DNA of 8,669 nucleotides from Thermofilaceae archaeon (GCA_027017165.1 JALURF010000162.1:1-8669), one strand, 5' to 3'. Counted from the stretch's first letter, positions 1-5,310 are shown. Notes: a model not told the origin generated them from the letters alone. Numbers and translations are program-made.

Positions 1-1
1 G

Positions 2-511
2 CTAAGTATTAAAGTTGAACATTGGCTTGAAACGGGGAAGGCGGAGAAAGAGGCTAAAATAACTTACCCGTTTAACTATGATTTATCAGGCAAAAAAGTC
101 TTGGTGGTTGATGATATCTGTGACACGGGAGATAGCTTTATCATTGCCGTTGAGCACATTCGTAGAAATTCTAAACCTGATGTCATCAAAACAGCTGCTA
201 TGCAGATAATTCCGGCAACATCGAAATTTACTCCTGACTATGTGGTTGAAGAGTTAAAATCGTGGGAGTGGCAACTTTATCCTTGGTGTGATTACGAGGA
301 TAAAACCAATCTAATTAAACGCATTATGAAAGAGAATCCGAGGACGGAGCCGTGGAGCCTAGAGGAGATTAAAGATAAATTCAAAGAATACTATGGCGTT
401 GAATTTAAGGAATCAGAATTTGAAGAAGTACTTTCATATATGGAATGGATCGGTCTAGTTGAAATAGTGGAAGTCGGCGATAAGAAGAAGTACAAGCTAA
501 AGGTATCGTAA
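2..511 (+). CDS. Purine-type phosphoribosyltransferase, 5'-truncated by window edge, with C-terminal extension
   Basis: The open frame runs in from the left edge, so the true start lies outside the window; 169 residues are visible. The PRPP-binding loop of type I phosphoribosyltransferases is clear at nt 98-133 (VLVVDDICDTGDS: two acidic residues, then DTG). It is preceded by IKVEHW and YPFNYDLSGKK, as in archaeal xanthine/guanine/hypoxanthine phosphoribosyltransferases, and followed by an aromatic WEWQLYPW segment typical of the same group. Such enzymes transfer a free purine base to PRPP in the cytoplasm to make the nucleotide (salvage). After the catalytic domain there is an acidic and basic helical extension (about nt 340-508) with the spacing of a small winged-helix fold; that reading is inference. 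The stop overlaps the next start by one base (TAATG), so the two genes are probably co-translated. The exact base specificity cannot be read from this fragment. Confidence 0.82.
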   Translation, partial: LSIKVEHWLETGKAEKEAKITYPFNYDLSGKKVLVVDDICDTGDSFIIAVEHIRRNSKPDVIKTAAMQIIPATSKFTPDYVVEELKSWEWQLYPWCDYEDKTNLIKRIMKENPRTEPWSLEEIKDKFKEYYGVEFKESEFEEVLSYMEWIGLVEIVEVGDKKKYKLKVS

Positions 512-945
512 TGGACGAGGTATTGAATTTCTCTAAGGTTTTTTTCCCAGTTTACATAAGAGAACTTCTCGATTCTCCTATTGAGCTTGAAGAGGATAAA
601 CCTGTTTTGAAGATAGAAGTAAACAACTTTATATTCAGAGTTCGAAGAATTAGAGTTGTGGCTGAAGTTTCGGATTCAAAGGAAGGATCTAGATGGATAG
701 ATTATACACTACGGGATGGCACCGGGGAAATTATTCTGAGAGTATGGCATAATACCAGCGGCACGCCTATCCCGCTTTTAGAACTCGAAAACGTATACGT
801 CATCTTTGGATTTTTTAAAGAGTTTAAAGGTTTTCGATATATTTCGCCAATTATAGTAAAGAAATATAATAGTGAAGACTTAAAAGCATGGTATCAACAA
901 ATAGAACTCACAAGAAAAGCAATTCTTAGAACGTTAACCGTATAA
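511..945 (+). CDS. OB-fold nucleic-acid-binding protein, RPA32-like
   Basis: This gene encodes 144 residues starting at an ATG that shares its A with the upstream stop codon. The middle of the protein (about residues 40-118) has the pattern of an RPA32/Stn1-type OB-fold: a beta strand ending in RRIRVVAEV, then the hallmark DGTGEIILRVW turn and strand (about residues 69-79), then VYVIFGFFKEFKGFRYISP. In RPA32-like proteins this barrel binds single-stranded DNA or mediates subunit contact within the replication/repair complex. The protein has no zinc motif, no membrane segment and no second OB domain. Its short C-terminal helix (SEDLKAWYQQIELTRKAI) could be a protein-interaction tail. The neighbouring phosphoribosyltransferase does not explain its function. 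The OB-fold call is fairly safe, the RPA32-like label is probable, and the exact role is unknown. Confidence 0.68.
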   Translation: MDEVLNFSKVFFPVYIRELLDSPIELEEDKPVLKIEVNNFIFRVRRIRVVAEVSDSKEGSRWIDYTLRDGTGEIILRVWHNTSGTPIPLLELENVYVIFGFFKEFKGFRYISPIIVKKYNSEDLKAWYQQIELTRKAILRTLTV

Positions 946-947
946 TC

Positions 948-957
948 TTTTTATAAT
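948..957 (+). promoter_or_regulatory. TATA box of the C/D box sRNA
   Basis: The sequence TTTTTATAAT lies just after the stop of the OB-fold gene. Its centre is about 26 bases upstream of position 979, which is where the guide RNA must begin from the position of its box C. That is the normal archaeal TATA-to-start distance, so the sRNA probably has its own promoter. The T-run may also help end the upstream transcript. Confidence 0.5.
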
Positions 958-978
958 CGAGTTTACGACTTAATCTTA

Positions 979-1043
979 TCGGATGATGTATTTGCCGAGT
1001 ACCTAGCCGAGAGGCTATGACGACCCATTCATGAACTGACTAG
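979..1043 (+). ncRNA. C/D box guide sRNA with two 23S rRNA targets
   Basis: The motifs of an archaeal C/D box 2'-O-methylation guide appear in order. Box C is ATGATGT (983-989; core TGATG intact). The first guide is ATTTGCCGAGTA (990-1001). A D' region follows at 1002-1010, then box C' ATGACGA (1017-1023). The second guide is CCCATTCATGAA (1024-1035), exactly 12 nt, ending at a perfect box D CTGA (1036-1039). The reverse complement of guide 1 contains ACTCGGCAAAT, and that of guide 2 contains CATGAATGG. From memory, both are conserved segments of archaeal 23S rRNA, both in domain IV. By the N+5 rule, guide 2 would direct methylation of the U in CAU-GAAUGG. The D' box is ambiguous: CCTA (1002-1005) directly abuts the complementarity, while CCGA (1007-1010) fits the kink-turn better. 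A 5-bp hairpin with a GAGA loop (1004-1017) spans this part. Such RNAs act with L7Ae, Nop5 and fibrillarin. The ends are estimates. Confidence 0.78.
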
Positions 1044-1131
1044 AATAATGCTTAGTTCTTATGAGACCTGAAAGCCCAAATAATAGGAAGTGGAAATCAG
1101 CATGAGAGCTAGAGAAGTCCTTGATAGGCAA

Positions 1132-1140
1132 GAATATATA
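1132..1140 (+). promoter_or_regulatory. TATA box of the argF-secE-spt5-ubiD-tmk cluster
   Basis: GAATATATA lies about 47 bases upstream of the argF ATG. A start of transcription some 25 bases downstream, near 1162, would leave a leader of about 22 bases carrying a Shine-Dalgarno site. No other good TATA element is seen before the five co-directional genes that follow. Confidence 0.55.
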
Positions 1141-1171
1141 GGTACCCCTTTATGAAAGATAGTTGTTTAAA

Positions 1172-1177
1172 AGAGGG
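1172..1177 (+). promoter_or_regulatory. Shine-Dalgarno site that selects the argF ATG
   Basis: AGAGGG lies six bases upstream of the ATG at 1184. It falls after the alternative in-frame TTG at 1163, which itself lies at the predicted transcription start. This favours the ATG as the real start. Confidence 0.55.
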
Positions 1178-1183
1178 TCGAGG

Positions 1184-2131
1184 ATGAAGCATCTTTTAAA
1201 CTGGCTAGAGTACAGCAACGAGGAACTAAAAAGAATGATAGAGTTAGCTCAGAAATTCAAAGAAGAGAGAAAACAGGGGAGGAAGGTCTATACATATCTA
1301 GAGGGAAAATCGGTAGTACTTATATTCGAAAAACCTTCAACAAGAACTAAAGCGTCCCTAATGGTTGCGGTAAAGGAGTTAGGCGGTTTTCCATGCAGTT
1401 TCACTAGAGACGAACTTCAATTGAGCAGAGGAGAACCTATCAAAGATACTGCGCGAGTATTAAGCCGGTATTTTGACTTGATAATTGCTCGAGTATATAG
1501 ACATGAGGACTTAGAAATCATGGCTAAATATTCGCTTGTACCTATTGTAAATGCACTGAGTGATAAATTTCATCCGCTACAAGCGCTAGCCGACGTTCAA
1601 ACTATAGTAGAAAAGAAGGGGCGTTTAAAAGGGTTAAAAATGGCGTTTATTGGAGATGGCACTGATAATGTTCTGAATTCGCTCATAATTGTTTCAGCAA
1701 AACTAGGAATTCATTTATCTATAGCTTGTCCTAAGCAATATTCGCCGAGTCCGGAACTACTGAGGCTACTTAAGGAGGATATAAGTATGTCCGGCGCATG
1801 TATTGAGGTGGTCCGAGACCCGGTGGAAGCCGTGAAAGAGGCTGACGTAATATATACAGATGTTTTCGTCAGCATGGGGCAAGAACAGGAACGGGAGAAA
1901 CGGCTTAGTATTTTCCTGCCTAAATATCAAGTGAACAAAAAATTGACCGAATACGCGAAAGATGACTACATATTTATGCATTGTCTACCAGCTCATAGAG
2001 GAGAGGAAGTCACCGATGCCGTTATTGAAGATTCAAAGCATTCGGTTGTTTTTGATCAAGCTGAGAATCGCCTACATTCAGCTAAAGCAGTACTGTATTA
2101 TCTACTAGGTGAAAAACATGGGGATTTCTGA
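1184..2131 (+). CDS. argF: Ornithine carbamoyltransferase
   Basis: This enzyme transfers the carbamoyl group from carbamoyl phosphate to ornithine to make citrulline, in arginine synthesis, in the cytoplasm. Read from the ATG the protein has 315 residues, the normal family length, and begins MKHLL as many homologues do. The carbamoyl-phosphate motif is KPSTRT at residues 50-55 (the usual STRTR is STRTK here). HPLQALAD follows at 130-137, with His and Gln in place. The ornithine-side motifs are DVFVSMGQE (226-234) and HCLPAHRGEEV (266-276), the latter with the catalytic Cys-Leu-Pro. The SMG loop and the HCLP motif separate it from aspartate carbamoyltransferase. An in-frame TTG at 1163 would add seven residues, but a good Shine-Dalgarno site supports 1184. 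It heads a tight cluster, and its last 14 bases overlap secE. Confidence 0.95.
   Translation: MKHLLNWLEYSNEELKRMIELAQKFKEERKQGRKVYTYLEGKSVVLIFEKPSTRTKASLMVAVKELGGFPCSFTRDELQLSRGEPIKDTARVLSRYFDLIIARVYRHEDLEIMAKYSLVPIVNALSDKFHPLQALADVQTIVEKKGRLKGLKMAFIGDGTDNVLNSLIIVSAKLGIHLSIACPKQYSPSPELLRLLKEDISMSGACIEVVRDPVEAVKEADVIYTDVFVSMGQEQEREKRLSIFLPKYQVNKKLTEYAKDDYIFMHCLPAHRGEEVTDAVIEDSKHSVVFDQAENRLHSAKAVLYYLLGEKHGDF
2107..2112 (+). promoter_or_regulatory. Shine-Dalgarno site of secE, inside the argF end
   Basis: AGGTGA ends five bases before the ATG at 2118. The GTG inside it is itself an in-frame possible start (2109), but its place in a good ribosome-binding site argues that the ATG is used. Confidence 0.55.
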
Positions 2132-2384
2132 TAAATTTAAAAAATATGCATTAATAATAAAATTTACAAAAAAACCAGAACGAAGGGAATTCACGTTAAC
2201 GTTAAAAGTAGTTACCCTTGGCTTTGTATTACTGGGAAGTATAGGCTTTGTTTTCCAACTTCTCGGTTCAGCATTACAATTCAGACCGATTGCTGGCGTA
2301 CCAAGAGAATTGGTAATTCTAGGAGTTATCAGCGTTATCGTCCTTGGTCTGGCTATTTCGCTATATAGGTATAGAGCTGGGTGA
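2118..2384 (+). CDS. secE: Protein translocase subunit SecE/Sec61 gamma, with an extra C-terminal membrane segment
   Basis: SecE clamps the SecY channel in the cytoplasmic membrane. The protein has 88 residues from the ATG. The N-terminal amphipathic part (KKYALIIKFTKKPERREF, about residues 7-24) matches the archaeal SecE pattern of a cytosolic helix, a KKP turn and an acidic/basic hinge. A long hydrophobic helix with the typical VVTLGFVLLGSIGFVFQLL composition follows (about residues 31-49). Archaeal SecE normally ends soon after this. Here a short polar loop with prolines leads to a second hydrophobic stretch (ELVILGVISVIVLGLAISLY, about 64-83), ending in a basic tail. The position directly before spt5 is the classic archaeal arrangement and supports the call despite the gene being short. 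It overlaps argF by 14 bases. Confidence 0.88.
   Translation: MGISDKFKKYALIIKFTKKPERREFTLTLKVVTLGFVLLGSIGFVFQLLGSALQFRPIAGVPRELVILGVISVIVLGLAISLYRYRAG
2379..2384 (+). promoter_or_regulatory. Shine-Dalgarno site of spt5, containing the secE stop
   Basis: GGGTGA includes the TGA stop of secE and ends five bases before the GTG at 2390. It has the same spacing as the secE site, and it selects 2390 over the in-frame GTG at 2381, which lies within the motif. Confidence 0.55.
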
Positions 2385-2389
2385 AGGCA

Positions 2390-2902
2390 GTGAGCGAGTT
2401 AGAAGGAAGATTTTTAGCTCTTAGAACTACTGTGGGACAAGAATATAACGTAGCTGTAATGATCGAAAGTAGGATAGAGGCTATAAAGAAAATGAAGAGT
2501 GAAAAAGGTGAAGAGTTTCGAAGTCCTATTAGATCGATAGTAGTTGTTGAAGAAGTAAGAGGCATAATCTTTCTTGAAGCAGACGCGCCATTTGTAATCG
2601 CCAACTTGATAAGCGGGCTAAGACATGCTAAAGGAATAGTGAGGGGCATAGTGAAGTATGAAGATATCGAGAAATTCATACTACCTAAGCCTATAATCGA
2701 GACTATCAAGGTAAATGATATTGTAGAAATTACTGGAGGGCCTTTCATAGGAATGCGTGGAAAAGTGGTTTATATAGATAAATCGCGCAAGGAGGTTAAA
2801 GTAGAGATTTCAGAGGCGGCATACCCGCTCCCAATAACGATTAGCGCCGACTACATCAGGATAATTCAAAGGGCGAGTGAGAGTGAAGGAGAGGGACCTT
2901 AG
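2390..2902 (+). CDS. spt5: Transcription elongation factor Spt5 (NusG family)
   Basis: Spt5 forms a dimer with Spt4, sits on the RNA polymerase clamp and keeps the polymerase processive. The protein has 170 residues, usual for archaea. The NGN domain (about residues 7-95) starts with FLALRTTVGQEYNVAVMIESR and contains the GIIFLEAD strand and the FVIANLISGLRHAKG helix. The KOW domain (about 106-160) starts with IKVNDIVEITGGPFIGMRGKVVYID, given here only as a span (residues 106-130), and carries the GGPFIGMRGKV loop. The C-terminal tail is acidic (SESEGEGP). The GTG at 2390 is preferred because of the GGGTGA site five bases upstream; 2381 would add three residues. In many archaea the next genes are ribosomal proteins L11, L1, L10 and L12. 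Here a UbiD-family gene overlaps its 3' end instead. Confidence 0.94.
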   Translation: MSELEGRFLALRTTVGQEYNVAVMIESRIEAIKKMKSEKGEEFRSPIRSIVVVEEVRGIIFLEADAPFVIANLISGLRHAKGIVRGIVKYEDIEKFILPKPIIETIKVNDIVEITGGPFIGMRGKVVYIDKSRKEVKVEISEAAYPLPITISADYIRIIQRASESEGEGP

Positions 2903-4181
2903 GAGTTTTATCCTTGAAGAAAAACTTAGGGGAAATGTCATAACAATAGAAGAGAAGATAAACGCTAGATATCAGGCAGCCGAGCTGATAAAAGAATACG
3001 ATGGTAGTAAAACGGTAGTTTTCAAAAATATAGATGATAAACCTTTCAAAGTAGTTGCTAATACCATATATGATCGGGAACAGTTACTGAGGGTATTAAA
3101 CGCTAAGTCTCACTCTGAAGCTTATAAGAAATTGCTAGATGCTTGTGAAAACCCGGGAGAACTCGAGAAAGCGGATAAACCTGCAGAATTTAAAGTTTTT
3201 AAGGGTACATTGCATGACTTACCTGTTCTAACTTTTTACAGAGGAGATGGTGGACCTTATATAACGGCGGGAATCGTAGTGGCGAGAGATGAGGAATTAA
3301 ACTTTCAAAACATGTCGATACACAGGTTACTAGTGCTTGATGAAAAGCGTATGGCTATTAGGATAGTCCCCCGTCATCTCCATCTAATACTCGAGAAGAA
3401 AAAGGAACGGGGAGAAGATTTAGAGATCGCAATAATTGTAGGAGTTCACCCCATTCTTCTGCTAGCGGCGGCGTCTTCACCACCTTATGGAATAGATGAA
3501 GCTAAGGTAGCGGCTAAGCTATTAGGAGGCTTAACTGTCTTTAAGAGTGAGCTTACAAACCTTCTTTTACCAGTTACTGCTGAGATAATAATTGAGGGCA
3601 AAATACTTCATGATGAAGAAGAGGAAGAGGGGCCGTTTGTCGATATAACAGGAACTCGTGATATAGTAAGACGGCAACCCGTAGTGGAAGTTGATAGAAT
3701 ACTAGTTAGAGGAGACCGACCTATTTATCAAACTATACTTCCTGCTGGAACAGAACATAGGCTCTTCATGGGCTTTTATCGAGAGGCTAAAATATGGAAA
3801 AACGTGAGGGAAGTAGTCCCCTCGGTAAGAGAAGTAAGGTTAACTTCGGGAGGCTGTGGTTGGCTTAGCTGCGTTATTTCAATACGTAAGAAGAATGAAG
3901 GAGATCCTAAAAACGCGATTTTAGCTGCGTTCTCAGCCCATCCTTCATTGAAAATGGTAACGATTGTGGATGAAGATATAGACGTGGATAATCCTGTAGA
4001 AGTGGAGTGGGCTATTGTTACTCGCATGCAACCGGAGGAGGATTTGCTTATAATACCTAGAATAAGAGGATCAAGTCTTGACCCCTCGGCCGATCAAAGA
4101 ACACTATTAACATCTAAACTGGGAATCGACGCTACTATACCATTAGATAAACCTCGTGAACACTTCATTAAGGTTATATAA
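2877..4181 (+). CDS. UbiD-family prFMN-dependent decarboxylase, probable anhydromevalonate phosphate decarboxylase
   Basis: UbiD enzymes use prenylated FMN to decarboxylate unsaturated acids. The protein has 434 residues, the short archaeal form. The prFMN/metal-binding core is visible: GGPYITAGIVVARD (125-138), NMSIHR (145-150, with the metal Asn and the catalytic Arg), PRHLHLI (165-171) and EEGPFVDITG (250-259). The E-R-E triad therefore reads Arg150, Glu251 and Asp256, with Asp at the third place. Archaeal enzymes of this type decarboxylate trans-anhydromevalonate 5-phosphate to isopentenyl phosphate in the modified mevalonate pathway for membrane lipids. That substrate is inferred from family and host, not seen in the sequence. 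The start is uncertain: GTG 2877 or GTG 2883, both inside the spt5 3' end. No UbiX (prFMN synthase) gene is in the window. Confidence 0.85.
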   Translation: MRVKERDLRSFILEEKLRGNVITIEEKINARYQAAELIKEYDGSKTVVFKNIDDKPFKVVANTIYDREQLLRVLNAKSHSEAYKKLLDACENPGELEKADKPAEFKVFKGTLHDLPVLTFYRGDGGPYITAGIVVARDEELNFQNMSIHRLLVLDEKRMAIRIVPRHLHLILEKKKERGEDLEIAIIVGVHPILLLAAASSPPYGIDEAKVAAKLLGGLTVFKSELTNLLLPVTAEIIIEGKILHDEEEEEGPFVDITGTRDIVRRQPVVEVDRILVRGDRPIYQTILPAGTEHRLFMGFYREAKIWKNVREVVPSVREVRLTSGGCGWLSCVISIRKKNEGDPKNAILAAFSAHPSLKMVTIVDEDIDVDNPVEVEWAIVTRMQPEEDLLIIPRIRGSSLDPSADQRTLLTSKLGIDATIPLDKPREHFIKVI

Positions 4182-4189
4182 CCATTTGC

Positions 4190-4195
4190 GAGGAG
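4190..4195 (+). promoter_or_regulatory. Shine-Dalgarno site that selects the dTMP kinase start
   Basis: GAGGAG lies eight bases upstream of the ATG at 4204. It decides for this ATG over the in-frame upstream GTG at 4156, which lies inside the decarboxylase gene and would add 16 residues not seen in dTMP kinases. Confidence 0.6.
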
Positions 4196-4203
4196 TTAAA
4201 TCG

Positions 4204-4791
4204 ATGGAAGGAATTTTTATCGCCATTGAAGGTATAGATGGAGCGGGTTTATCCACGCAGGCAAGACTTCTCTACGAAAATCTTCTTAGACGTGGTTACA
4301 GGGTTGTGCTAACTAAGGAGCCTACAGACGGGCTTATCGGAGGTCTTATAAAAGCAGCCCTTAGAGGAGAGTGGAAAACCGATCCTATGACGCTTCAACT
4401 CCTTTTCGCTGCTGATAGAAGCCATCACGTGAACCAGCAAATACTGCCCGCACTTAAAGAAGGTAAAATCGTAATAACAGATAGATACAAGTACTCTTCT
4501 ATAGCATACGGTTCCCTAGATTGTGATAAAGAGTGGTTAATAAAGGTGAACTCTGTTTTCCCTAAACCTCATGCCTTAATAGTGCTCGATGTATCGGCGG
4601 AAGTAGCTCTTAAAAGAATAAAAAAGACGAGATTTGGATTTGAACTATTTGAAAATAACAGACTGGAGATTGTAAGGCAGAATTTTATAAGACTTGCAGA
4701 ACTTGAAAAAGGGTTTATAGTTAATGCCGAAAAAACAGTCAAACAAGTTCAAAATGAGATACTTAACATTGTCAAATCTTTAATCAAATAG
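4204..4791 (+). CDS. tmk: Thymidylate kinase-like protein with altered P-loop
   Basis: dTMP kinase phosphorylates dTMP to dTDP with ATP for DNA synthesis. The protein has 195 residues, normal for the family. It begins FIAIEGIDGAGLSTQ. The Walker A position is G10-IDGA-G15-L16-S17, so the lysine that binds the phosphates in nearly all P-loop kinases is leucine. Other family marks are intact: TKEPTDG (37-43), LLFAADRSHH with the nucleotide-binding Asp-Arg (67-75), the DRY motif TDRYKYSSIAYG (92-103), VLDV (127-130), and a lid region with RIKKTRF and a later FE..NRLE (138-155). The frame is clean and shows no decay. Relatives with a GLT or GLS variant of the P-loop are, as I recall, annotated as second dTMP kinases in some archaea, so activity may be kept or altered. 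It is the last gene of the argF cluster and ends in an inverted repeat. Confidence 0.85.
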   Translation: MEGIFIAIEGIDGAGLSTQARLLYENLLRRGYRVVLTKEPTDGLIGGLIKAALRGEWKTDPMTLQLLFAADRSHHVNQQILPALKEGKIVITDRYKYSSIAYGSLDCDKEWLIKVNSVFPKPHALIVLDVSAEVALKRIKKTRFGFELFENNRLEIVRQNFIRLAELEKGFIVNAEKTVKQVQNEILNIVKSLIK

Positions 4792-4804
4792 TTTTGATTA
4801 AAGA
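4777..4804. terminator. Perfect 12-bp inverted repeat between convergent genes
   Basis: TCTTTAATCAAA (4777-4788), a 4-base loop TAGT (4789-4792) and TTTGATTAAAGA (4793-4804) form a perfect hairpin. It contains the stop of the dTMP kinase gene (TAG, 4789-4791) and ends one base before the stop of the minus-strand gene. T-rich tracts appear on each strand, so it may end or protect both 3' ends. Archaeal termination depends mainly on T-runs, so the hairpin role is inference. Confidence 0.5.
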
Positions 4805-5284
4805 CTAAGGAATTTCTCTAATAACCAAATTTCTGTACCTTTTCTTTTCGTAAGCAATTTCTTCAATCTTTTTCTGTAATAAGGAAGCTAGGAATCTTGG
4901 AAATGTACGGCCTAAACCTCTTAGCCGTGTAAAAGCTATGGTCAATATACGTTTTTCTTCTTCGTAAGATAGTTCTACGTGATAAACGTCTTTTGTTGCA
5001 TAGCCTTTTTTGCCATTTCTTTGGTATGAGTAAGAAATTTCCAAGTTAAAAATGCTACATTCACGGAGAGCGTTTTTCGGAAATATCTCGTCTGCATCTT
5101 CAAATCGAAACTTACTTAGAGGAGTTACTCTAATCTTTCTTTCTCCCCAACGGGGTTCGCGTCCGGCAACGTCGATGGGGAATTCGTCGCGATATCCATC
5201 TATTCTTTTAAAGGCTAAGAAAAGAAGTTCGCCTAATAGTGCGGAATCCCCGTAAACTACGTACCTGAATTTTCGAGTTTTCAT
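4805..5284 (-). CDS. Conserved-looking hypothetical protein, unrecognised
   Basis: I do not recognise this 159-residue protein. It is soluble by composition, with no signal peptide, membrane helix or cysteine cluster (one Cys). It begins KFRYVVYGDSALLGELLFLAF, a beta-strand and hydrophobic helix pattern (span given as residues 5-25). A basic and acidic middle follows (GREPRWGERKIRV), then two strand-rich segments with alternating polar and hydrophobic residues (SIFNLEISYSYQ and DVYHVELSYEEE). The end is a helix-rich basic tail (LRGLGRTFPRFLASLLQKKI). It is real rather than a shadow: it has a TATA-like element at the right distance upstream, runs the full space between its neighbours, and stops next to an inverted repeat shared with the convergent gene. 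It is divergently arranged with the TtuA-like gene, 41 bases away. The transcript probably has only about six leader bases. Confidence 0.7.
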   Translation of the reverse strand: MKTRKFRYVVYGDSALLGELLFLAFKRIDGYRDEFPIDVAGREPRWGERKIRVTPLSKFRFEDADEIFPKNALRECSIFNLEISYSYQRNGKKGYATKDVYHVELSYEEEKRILTIAFTRLRGLGRTFPRFLASLLQKKIEEIAYEKKRYRNLVIREIP

Positions 5285-5291
5285 CTCAAAA

Positions 5292-5300
5292 TTATTTTAT
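5292..5300 (+). promoter_or_regulatory. TATA box of the TtuA-like gene
   Basis: TTATTTTAT lies with its centre about 30 bases before the ATG at 5326. This would place transcription start at or within a few bases of the start codon, giving a leaderless mRNA. No Shine-Dalgarno motif is seen before this ATG, which agrees. Confidence 0.4.
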
Positions 5301-5310
5301 GAGGCTAAGA

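Noticed and set aside
629..637. GTTCGAA resembling a tRNA T-loop
   Set aside because: It sits in the OB-fold coding sequence, and no acceptor, D or anticodon stems can be drawn around it.
1055..1105. Second C/D box RNA using ATGAGAC, CTGA and ATGAGAG
   Set aside because: The box C-like motifs do not match RTGATGA well, the CTGA directly follows with no room for a guide, and no rRNA-like complement was recognised.
1766..1981. 71-codon open frame on the minus strand inside argF
   Set aside because: It lies fully within a strongly conserved ornithine carbamoyltransferase gene, has low-complexity aromatic content and no promoter or ribosome-binding site.
2353..2748. 131-codon minus-strand frame opposite secE and spt5
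   Set aside because: The plus strand encodes clear SecE and Spt5. The minus product is Ser/Thr/Ile/Leu-rich, as expected for an antisense shadow.
3608..3630. GATGAAGAAGAGGAAGAGG purine tract in the decarboxylase gene
   Set aside because: It encodes the acidic run just before the EGPF active-site motif and is in frame; this is a coding feature rather than a repeat or ribosome-binding site.
3776..4027. 83-codon minus-strand frame opposite the decarboxylase gene
   Set aside because: Serine/threonine-rich antisense shadow of a conserved UbiD-family gene.
5052..5255. 67-codon plus-strand frame opposite the hypothetical minus-strand gene
   Set aside because: It is shorter than the minus-strand gene and rich in Ser, Arg and Pro. 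It has no TATA box at the right place, whereas the minus-strand gene has one and fills the interval.
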